From the NCBI GenBank assembly GCA_949358305.1, contig OX442315.1, positions 22,656,427-22,720,426 of the forward strand: DNA of 64,000 nt, read 5' to 3'. Origin of the DNA: Strigamia acuminata. Its lineage: Eukaryota > Arthropoda > Chilopoda > Geophilomorpha > Linotaeniidae. Made by a program: the position numbers and the translations under genes. The notes below the pieces were generated by a model. That model was not told the origin of the DNA. It saw only the letters and a list, made by a program, of their open reading frames with translations, and ran no database searches. Shown here piece by piece: positions 57,172-64,000 of the stretch. Numbering within the stretch: position 1 is the stretch's first letter; every line of letters starts with the position of its first letter.

Positions 57172-60100
57172 TTAGTTCTTCCCCACGACTTTGCCGTCCC
57201 GAATGAACGGATTATTGCTTCGTCGTGGTCGAAGGTTGATTTTCGACGTGCTCGTAGATCGTGACTCTACTTGCTCGTTCATCTCCGATGTGTTGGCATT
57301 TTTCTCATTATTAATTTTTTTATTTTCCATCTCAGAAGTACATTCTTCTGCTTCCTCCCTCTCCGAAATTGCTTGCTCCGGCTGAGCTGGAGCCTCGTCG
57401 GCTGGGGATTCGGCGTCGAAGAATTCATCCTCGTTCTCCGCTATATTTTCAGCTTCATTTGTTTTTTGGAACGTGTCGACCACGGTGCCCCCTTGGCCGC
57501 TGTGTGTCTGACCTTCCAGCCAAATTTCCTGTGGAAATTCTGGCAGATATGGCCTTAAATCTCGGCCATGTATCGACTGAAAATTTTTGTTGTCCTCTAG
57601 GCGGCGTAGTTGGTATGCGTTGCCTCCGTGTTCGGCCACAATTACGTAGGGACCGTCCCTCTTGTCGGCTAAACCGGCGGCGATGCCCCTCGCTGCATTG
57701 GACAACGTGTGTGCCTCCTTCCACACTAGATCATTCACTTTAAAGTTCGCGAAAGCGAGATCGCCTTCTTTATCTGCGATTCTCTCTCTCATGTTGAAAA
57801 TATGCGCCATCATATGCTGGTACGTGTCGGATATAGTCTGTTCCAACCGGCACACGTACTCATGTGGGCTCGACGGGTCTAATACGTTAACAGCTTCGGC
57901 AACGCGTGGGTCCCATGGCATCCTTAATTCGCGGGCGAAGTTGAGGTACGCCGGTGAGAATTCGCGTGTTCGTGACACGGTTGAGCGAATGCTGAAAGCG
58001 ATTTCTCGCAGGTATTCGTCCCATCGATTGTGAATGTCGGTGAATACTGTCAGCGCATATTTTATATCTTTATTTAATCTCTCGACTGGGTTTGTCTGAG
58101 GATTATATGTGGAGGTGTTCGATGCATCCATTTTAAATTTCCTACAGAAGTCCTTATATATTCTTGATCGGAATTGGGGGCCGTTATCCGAAATGAGTTT
58201 TCTGGGAAACCCAAATCGCATTGCCACGTCGTAAAGGCACTCGACTATGTTTTCAGCCGAGGGCTTCGCGAGGGCGTACAGCTCCGGCCATCGGGTGGCC
58301 ACGTCCATAATTACGAGAATATACATGTTCTTGTTTCCCGTTGTGGGCTTGGGGCCCATCAAGTCTATGCTTAAGCAGTCAAACGGTGCGTAGGGTCCGA
58401 GAGACATGGCGTTTCTGGCTACTTTATCTCGCGGTCTGCATGCTTGGCACCGGGGGCAGTGTCGGATAAATTTCGTTATCTTTTGCCGCGCGCCCGGCCA
58501 GAAGAAAAGTTGCTTTACTCGATAAAGGGTTCTCGCTATGCCGGAATGGCTGGCGAGTGGGTGTCCGTGCATCAGCCACAACAGTCGGTTGTGCAGTGAT
58601 GCCGGTACGACCACTTTCACCGAGTTTCCCGCTCCACTGAGGTCATCTTGAAATGTCGGGTGGTATTTTACCAGGAGTTCATCATCTATGAGGTAGCTTG
58701 TTGCTTCTTTGACGAACTGTTTCCGGCGGTGTGGGTTTGTCATCCCTTCCGGAAATTCGCCGTTCAGCAAATATTGCGTTATAATTTGACATTTTGTGTC
58801 TGCTGCCTGGTGTTCGACGAACTCACGTCTCGTGGGTGGAGCATATTGCGTTTTTTCCTCAATTTTTGCTGTGAAGGCGCGTAGTAGTGTTTTGTGGGTT
58901 TCTCCGGGGGGCGGAGGTTGAATTGCGGACGTTGAATCGCTCGTCCCAGCTGGCTGGTACGTTCGAGTCCAAAAACCACAAAACGTTCTATCTTCGGGCT
59001 CCATCACCGGCAGTTCGTTTGCTTTTCGTAAGCGCCATATTCTGCGTGGAGTTGGGCAGTACAAGAGGTGGGTGTCGTCCTCGCCGTCGTCGTCTGGTCC
59101 CTGGGGGTCAGAGGCTGGGGCTCTTGAGAGGGCGTCGGCCACATGATTGTACTTCCCGGGGCGGTACGTAATTGTTATATCGCACGCCATTAACTCCAGT
59201 TGCCATCTTGCGAGTCGGCCGGAAGGTTCCTTGAGCTTCATCAACCAGCTTAGTGCCTGGTGATCTGTCTGAACCTCGAAGTTCGTGTACTCCAGATAGT
59301 CGCGAAATTTTCGAACTGCCCAAATTACGGCTAGGCATTCTAGTTCCGTTGCCGTGTAATTTTTCTCCGCGCCCTGTATTTTCCTGCTTATAAACATACA
59401 GGGTACTTCTTGCGAGATTCCGTTGTACACGTGGGTCTGCAGAAGGGCTGCACCCAGTCCGATTTTACTCGCGTCGGTGTGCAACACGAACGGTCGGTTT
59501 AGGTCCGGCAATGGCATCTTTTCGACGTCAGCCAGCATTTGCTTGATAGTGCTAAATGCGGCCTCGCACTGGACCGTCCACTCAAACTCTTTATCCGTTC
59601 GTAAGAGATCCGTTATAGGCGCGGCCACCTCAGCCAGACCAGAGAGTAGTCGGCCGAAGAAATTGACCATGCCCATGAATCTTTGGACACCTTTTATATC
59701 TTCGGGGGCGGGGAATCCGTTTATTGCTTTGACCTTTTCGGGGTCAATCGCGATTCCCTCGACTCCTATTCGATATCCTAGGAAGGCAAGCTCTTTCCTG
59801 CAAAACTTGCTCTTCCCTGGATGGATGTGGAGTCCTGCCTTGGCTAGGCGAGAGACCACTCTATCGATGTGGTCTATATGTTCTTCGAATGTGTCCGACG
59901 TTATTATGATGTCGTCGAGATACGCCCACACGAAGTCGTGCAGCATATCTCCCAACACGCTTTCGATCAGTTTCTGGAACGTGCTCGGGGCGTTTACAAG
60001 CCCGAACGGCATCACGTTGAACATTAGTCTTCCTATCGGGGAGTAGAAAGCCGTTTTCAGTTTGTCTTCGGGTTTTAGCTCCACTTGCCAATACCCCTTT

Positions 60101-61203
60101 GACAGGTCCATGGTGGTTACCCACTTGAACGGGCTCAGTTCCCGGAGGATCGAGTCTATAGACGGCATCTGAATCGGGTCTATAACCGTTATCGCGTTCA
60201 GGGGGCGATAATCAATGCATAGTCGAGGTTCCGAGCCTGGACGCATCACCAGGACGATCCGCATGGCGTATTCGCCCAGGGCTTGCGTTACTATGCCCTT
60301 GTCGAGCATGTCTTGGCACATTTGCGTCACGATGTCTCTTTTCTGGGGGTTCATCCCCTTGTAAGGCACTCGAATCGGCTTGTCTGTGGTTAAGACTATT
60401 TCGTGTGTTGCTTCCGTCGTTCGACCAGGCGTCTTGGTCAGAATTCTTTCATGCTTTCGAAGCACTCGCCTTAGTAGTGATGCCTCGTTAACACGCAGTG
60501 CTGCCTCCTCGACCAGGGTGTCCACGACGTTACTCCTCTGTAATTCCAGGGTGAAGGCTGCGAAATCGTAATCTTGGACGAATTTTCGCAATCCTCTTCC
60601 GTATTCCTCTTTGTCCTTGGCTTCGTCCAGTAATTTTTGGGGAACTACGGGGACTGACCGTTCTCCCTCGGGACTTATCCAGTTCCATGAACGGGTTATC
60701 GGGTTTGGCTGAATTTTCAGTTTCGCCATGATGTCCATCCCTAGGAGGAATACTTTGTCGTGGGATGGCAAGACTATGAAGGGGTGGGACAGGTTCCCCC
60801 CCGTCCAGTCGATCATGATGCGAACTACGCCCTTCGGCTTGACGTAGCCGTTGGCGGTGAGCAATTCTACGTTCGCGTTCACTTGTGCCACCTTCTTTCC
60901 AATATCCAAGTCTTTTACTATATCTTCGGATATGAATGAACGATCCGCTCCTGAATCCAGTAGACCGAACAATTTTTGGTTTTCTATCTCCACTGGCAGC
61001 ATACACAGAGTTTCGCAATGTGCTTTCGTGACATTGCAGTGAAATACGCGTAATGTCTGGGGCTCAACCTCCAGATTGAACGGAAGGTCCGTCCAATCCA
61101 TGTCGACCTCCGGTTTCGTTCTCACTTGCATACTCGTTAACGTCACTTTTTCCTCCTTCTTCGGAACGATCTGTATGCGGTCTTTGATCTGTGCCTCTGC
61201 CAA
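57172..61203 (-). CDS. pol: gypsy Pol polyprotein
   Basis: About 1,343 residues counted from the TTG at 61203; the frame stays open upstream past the gag stop, so it is probably entered by frameshift. Aspartic protease LLDSGADRSFI (Asp 83); reverse transcriptase with FVWAYLDDIII (YLDD 428-431) and MPFGLVNAP; RNase H with FVLHTDASKIG (Asp 578) and TDHQAL; integrase zinc finger HPLASHSG...CPRCQAC (His 882/887, Cys 917/920); integrase core Asp 948, Asp 1007 and Glu 1042; then a GPY/F-type segment (RDGPYVIV). All catalytic residues seem present, so the enzyme may be active. It replicates the element by reverse transcription and integrates it. Confidence 0.95.
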   Translation of the reverse strand: MAEAQIKDRIQIVPKKEEKVTLTSMQVRTKPEVDMDWTDLPFNLEVEPQTLRVFHCNVTKAHCETLCMLPVEIENQKLFGLLDSGADRSFISEDIVKDLDIGKKVAQVNANVELLTANGYVKPKGVVRIMIDWTGGNLSHPFIVLPSHDKVFLLGMDIMAKLKIQPNPITRSWNWISPEGERSVPVVPQKLLDEAKDKEEYGRGLRKFVQDYDFAAFTLELQRSNVVDTLVEEAALRVNEASLLRRVLRKHERILTKTPGRTTEATHEIVLTTDKPIRVPYKGMNPQKRDIVTQMCQDMLDKGIVTQALGEYAMRIVLVMRPGSEPRLCIDYRPLNAITVIDPIQMPSIDSILRELSPFKWVTTMDLSKGYWQVELKPEDKLKTAFYSPIGRLMFNVMPFGLVNAPSTFQKLIESVLGDMLHDFVWAYLDDIIITSDTFEEHIDHIDRVVSRLAKAGLHIHPGKSKFCRKELAFLGYRIGVEGIAIDPEKVKAINGFPAPEDIKGVQRFMGMVNFFGRLLSGLAEVAAPITDLLRTDKEFEWTVQCEAAFSTIKQMLADVEKMPLPDLNRPFVLHTDASKIGLGAALLQTHVYNGISQEVPCMFISRKIQGAEKNYTATELECLAVIWAVRKFRDYLEYTNFEVQTDHQALSWLMKLKEPSGRLARWQLELMACDITITYRPGKYNHVADALSRAPASDPQGPDDDGEDDTHLLYCPTPRRIWRLRKANELPVMEPEDRTFCGFWTRTYQPAGTSDSTSAIQPPPPGETHKTLLRAFTAKIEEKTQYAPPTRREFVEHQAADTKCQIITQYLLNGEFPEGMTNPHRRKQFVKEATSYLIDDELLVKYHPTFQDDLSGAGNSVKVVVPASLHNRLLWLMHGHPLASHSGIARTLYRVKQLFFWPGARQKITKFIRHCPRCQACRPRDKVARNAMSLGPYAPFDCLSIDLMGPKPTTGNKNMYILVIMDVATRWPELYALAKPSAENIVECLYDVAMRFGFPRKLISDNGPQFRSRIYKDFCRKFKMDASNTSTYNPQTNPVERLNKDIKYALTVFTDIHNRWDEYLREIAFSIRSTVSRTREFSPAYLNFARELRMPWDPRVAEAVNVLDPSSPHEYVCRLEQTISDTYQHMMAHIFNMRERIADKEGDLAFANFKVNDLVWKEAHTLSNAARGIAAGLADKRDGPYVIVAEHGGNAYQLRRLEDNKNFQSIHGRDLRPYLPEFPQEIWLEGQTHSGQGGTVVDTFQKTNEAENIAENEDEFFDAESPADEAPAQPEQAISEREEAEECTSEMENKKINNEKNANTSEMNEQVESRSTSTSKINLRPRRSNNPFIRDGKVVGKN

Positions 61204-61256
61204 GGCATGACCTGCGGGTCCAGTGTGATATTTCTTCTTTTTAATTTCCGCGGCTG

Positions 61257-61308
61257 GCGCAGACGAAGCTGAATTTATTTCGGCGACGCCTGCGCTTGGA
61301 AGTTTTTT
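61257..61308 (-). promoter_or_regulatory. -1 ribosomal frameshift signal between gag and pol
   Basis: In gag frame GCA AAA AAC contains the canonical slippery heptamer A AAA AAC (61308-61302), 24 bases before the gag stop codon. A 6-base spacer (61301-61296) leads to a stem GCGCAGGCG / CGTCTGCGC (61295-61287 with 61265-61257, one G-U pair) with a 21-base loop holding the stop. Pol lies in the -1 frame and is open from the slip site onward. Confidence 0.8.
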
Positions 61309-64000
61309 GCCAGATCAGTTCTTAACTCCATCATCATTTTCATCATGGTTTGCATGATGTCCTTTTCTTTGACGGTTTTCTCACATTTATCTGAGTAGTG
61401 GCCGTATTCTCCACAACTGTAACATTTGATGTTACTTTTATCCCCTGTGGGAGTGAATCCCGGTTTTTTCGGGACGAAGGGCGTCGGGAATCGTCTTTTT
61501 CCTCCCAATGCTCCTCTCGCTTTTGTTGCTTGCACGTGTGCTCTGAATTGTGTGATTGCCAAGGCCCGGTGTGCATGGTGCAAATAGGGACCTTGATCGT
61601 CGCATCCCGTCGATAAGTTTTCGAGGTGCTCATTTAGGGCTTCCTCGTCGCTCGATGCTGGCTCCTCTTCTTTAGCCGTGGCGAGAGGTGTTGTCTCTTC
61701 GACTTTCTCCATCTGGGTGGAGTCCGTCGAGGTCACCTGCATCGCCGTCGCTGCCGGTGCTTTCTTTGGGGCAGCTATCGGGTTGGCTGGAAGAATACTG
61801 CCTGCTTTAGGCGTCAGCATTCGTCCGAAGGATGCTTCGGTGAGACTCATTATGCCGCTCAAATATTCACTTGGCCTCATTAATTTTTCTGAGGTCTTGT
61901 GGCGTTCGGCGCTCGTCTGCAACCGCTTCTCGTGCGCGTCAGCTTCTTCCGGGGGCAGAGTGGCGTAATACCGCTGTTCTATTTCTAACGTGTTTGTTAG
62001 AAGATAGTTACTGACATCTTGGTAATCGCCAGTGCGGGGTGCACGCATGTCTAGCAGAATTCTTTGCGAGTGGGCCGATAATCCTCCGTAAAAGATCATC
62101 GTAAAACCAGCGGGGTTTATTTCGTACGGCGCTCTTGCAAACAGGAGTTTCGCTCGGGCGTCGTAGTCGGCTAATGTTTCTCCTGGGGCTTGCCGTAGAC
62201 CACGTAATTTGTTACTGATCTCGTCTGGAGTCTCGCCGTATCGGAGATCGAAACGGACGAGAAAATCGTCCCAGGTTGGGTTTTTCAGTCCCTGATACCA
62301 TTCTCGAGCTGACCCCGTGGTTAGCTCCACTAGACCGTGGGTTAGCATGTCGGCGACGGTGGCTTTTGTCGCTTTCTTGATACGCATTACTTCGTCTAGG
62401 AAGCGGTCTCCGGCCTTCCACGAACCGTCGAATCGTGTTTGTATGTAGTGTTGCCAACGGATGTTACCCGTGGCTTCGCTGCTTGGTTCGTTTCGTACGC
62501 CATATTTGCGCTTAACCCTCTCTCCGGCGCGATTATGTTCGTCGCCTGGATGGCCTAGATCTATTCCTTCTCTTCTGAAAGAGTTCAGCAGGGCTCGGCC
62601 TAGCTCAGACATCGTGTAATGTCGGCCAGATGAGTCCTGAAAGTTCCCTTCCTCCGAACGAGGGTTGGAGCTCCGGGAGGAGCGGTCTGAAGCATTCGGC
62701 CGGTTCGACCGGTGCCCATCGCTGTCTTCTTGACTCCTCCCTGTAGACGGTCGACTCGGATGGTCGTCGTCCGACGAATCGGAGGGCTCGGAGGGATCTC
62801 CTTGGGGGTGAAACCTCGGCCCTCTCGGTGGGGTCTCTCCGCCAGCCTTCTTCTGTTTCGAGCCTCCGGATGGCGGCGGCTCCCCTCCGTCGTTGTTCTC
62901 GTAAAAAGAATGCCATCTGTTTTCCTCGCTTTCGGGGCGTTCCCGATTTTTATTTGCGTTTTTCTTTTCGAGTAACGCGTCGATGGCTGCTCCCGTCTCG
63001 GATCTTTTTGAGGGGTGACGGTCCTTTGTTTTTGGGACCGACTCGTCTCTCTTTTGAGATTTCCCCCTTTTCGCCGTTTTTGCCGGCTTTGTTGCACCTT
63101 CTCCTGTGTCGGTATCAGAGCCGCTGGGGGGTTCTGGTTTCCGTTTCAGGTTTTCTTCATTTTTCTTCCTGTCCGAGACGTCTTGTGCGTACTCTTTCTG
63201 GAACTTTTCTGTCTCCTTCTCCCAGTTTTCGGCTTCCCATCTTTTTTGCTCATCTATTATAGCTTGTTTCTTCGCTTTGTACTCTTCGGTCCATCTGACT
63301 CGATCCCACTCTTCTTTCTCTTTCAGAAACTGTTCTTTTTCTTTTCTGGCTTCCTCTTCTCTCAACCTCTCGCGATGTTGTTCTTCCCATTTCTGATGTT
63401 GTAGAATGGCCTCTTTTCGCAACATTTGTAGTTTTTCTGTTTTTCTTTGAGCTATTAGCGCTTGAAATTGGTCCTCGTACTCTTGAGCTTCTCGATGTCG
63501 CCCTTCTACTGTTGCGTTCCATTCTTTTCGAATTTTAGCTTCTCGTTCTTCCCTCATTTTTTGGACCAGTTTCTCTGTTCTCTCGGTGGTTCTTCTCTCG
63601 CGTTGCTCCCTTTCTTCCTCTTCCTTCCAGAGTTCTCGCCGCTCTGCGCTCAGCCTTCGTTGACGACTAGTCGCTTCTTGTCTGGCTTCCTCGCGGGCCT
63701 TCTCTCTGGATTCGTGAAGTGTTCGGTTGGGGTCTGGCGCGAAACCTCCGGTGTCACTGGGCGTTACCTGGGGCATGGGCGTCTCCGCTGCTGGTCTTGC
63801 GACCGGCGTCGGGGCTTGTGCCGCACAGATAGCGTCAGTGAGTAGGGTAATCGATTCCCAGACTGACGTTCCTACTGGAATGTCTATCATCGCTTTCAGT
63901 TGGGCAGCTTGCCGTGTCAACCGAATTAGGTGAGATACCTCGAAGGAAACAACCGCAGGACTCGCCGTAACTCGGGGGGTTATCGGGGTCCCGCCGTCGT
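61275..64000 (-). CDS. gag: gypsy Gag (N-terminus beyond window)
   Basis: The frame is open from the window edge to the stop at 61275-61277; about 907 codons are visible and no upstream in-frame stop is seen, so the start lies outside. N-terminal part ordinary (AAQLKAMIDIPVGTSVWESI), then a long highly charged E/R/K-rich helical region, likely coiled coil, then an S/R/D-rich linker. A retrotransposon capsid domain follows (ATVADMLTHGLVELTTGSAR; WDDFLVRFDLRYG). A C-terminal CCHC zinc knuckle CYSCGEYGHYSDKC binds RNA. It forms the particle shell that packages the element RNA. Confidence 0.9.
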   Translation of the reverse strand, partial: DGGTPITPRVTASPAVVSFEVSHLIRLTRQAAQLKAMIDIPVGTSVWESITLLTDAICAAQAPTPVARPAAETPMPQVTPSDTGGFAPDPNRTLHESREKAREEARQEATSRQRRLSAERRELWKEEEEREQRERRTTERTEKLVQKMREEREAKIRKEWNATVEGRHREAQEYEDQFQALIAQRKTEKLQMLRKEAILQHQKWEEQHRERLREEEARKEKEQFLKEKEEWDRVRWTEEYKAKKQAIIDEQKRWEAENWEKETEKFQKEYAQDVSDRKKNEENLKRKPEPPSGSDTDTGEGATKPAKTAKRGKSQKRDESVPKTKDRHPSKRSETGAAIDALLEKKNANKNRERPESEENRWHSFYENNDGGEPPPSGGSKQKKAGGETPPRGPRFHPQGDPSEPSDSSDDDHPSRPSTGRSQEDSDGHRSNRPNASDRSSRSSNPRSEEGNFQDSSGRHYTMSELGRALLNSFRREGIDLGHPGDEHNRAGERVKRKYGVRNEPSSEATGNIRWQHYIQTRFDGSWKAGDRFLDEVMRIKKATKATVADMLTHGLVELTTGSAREWYQGLKNPTWDDFLVRFDLRYGETPDEISNKLRGLRQAPGETLADYDARAKLLFARAPYEINPAGFTMIFYGGLSAHSQRILLDMRAPRTGDYQDVSNYLLTNTLEIEQRYYATLPPEEADAHEKRLQTSAERHKTSEKLMRPSEYLSGIMSLTEASFGRMLTPKAGSILPANPIAAPKKAPAATAMQVTSTDSTQMEKVEETTPLATAKEEEPASSDEEALNEHLENLSTGCDDQGPYLHHAHRALAITQFRAHVQATKARGALGGKRRFPTPFVPKKPGFTPTGDKSNIKCYSCGEYGHYSDKCEKTVKEKDIMQTMMKMMMELRTDLAKNFQAQASPK

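Larger units (their letters stand above)
52499..64000 (-). mobile_element. Ty3/gypsy LTR retrotransposon with a third ORF (5' end missing)
   Basis: Order in element direction: gag (ending 61275), pol (57172), a spliced third ORF (56791-53328), polypurine tract and 3' LTR. The element is clearly GC-richer than the surrounding DNA, and all three long frames are open, which suggests a recent insertion. Protease, reverse transcriptase, RNase H and integrase in that order place it in Ty3/gypsy. The 5' LTR and the primer-binding site are past position 64000. Confidence 0.95.

Noticed and set aside
1-64000. CRISPR array or bacterial-type operon
   Set aside because: Genes are intron-split with eukaryotic signals; no regularly spaced short direct repeats were seen.

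Overview
The window looks like AT-rich metazoan nuclear DNA, most probably from an arthropod. Genes have many short GT-AG introns. There are hAT, Tc1/mariner and pogo-type miniature elements, a Ty3/gypsy retrotransposon, and a hairpin rich in GGTTAGG/CCTAACC units that resemble the arthropod telomere repeat. No species can be named from the sequence alone.

Layout. 1-9.7 kb: AT-rich DNA with no coding gene I can support, apart from a possible 5' leader exon near 2.3 kb. 9.7-12.3 kb: an 11-exon cytochrome P450-like gene (+). 12.4-25 kb: a tandem cluster of small secreted Kazal-type protease-inhibitor genes (+), four apparently intact and three broken, mixed with MITEs. 16.9-50.6 kb: one very large serpin gene on the - strand. 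Its promoter and leader exon are near 50.5 kb, and six constitutive coding exons lie at 49.9-47.4 kb. After these comes an array of at least 21 intact alternative terminal exons (R1-R21) plus two relics, spread over about 30 kb. Each terminal exon encodes the last ~75-95 residues of a serpin, including the hinge, the reactive-centre loop (RCL) and the C-terminal strands. 52.5-64 kb: a GC-rich Ty3/gypsy element on the - strand with a 3' LTR, gag, pol and a large third ORF. Its 5' LTR and the start of gag lie beyond the window.

How it works together. Every R exon begins after an AG acceptor with exactly one base before the first full codon. The last constitutive exon ends with two bases of a codon, so any R exon can join in frame. 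Nineteen of the 21 R exons have a sense-strand AATAAA at or within ~260 nt after their stop, so they look like alternative last exons. One secreted serpin scaffold could therefore carry about 21 different baits. Predicted P1 residues include Arg and Lys in the distal exons and Met, Leu and Tyr in the proximal ones. The distal R exons are interleaved with, and co-duplicated with, Kazal inhibitor genes on the opposite strand, so the region is a compound protease-inhibitor locus that grows by tandem duplication.

The main candidates for new biology are the size and layout of the serpin cassette array, its partition by predicted specificity, its co-duplication with Kazal genes, and the gypsy element's spliced third ORF of about 967 codons that does not look like an envelope gene.
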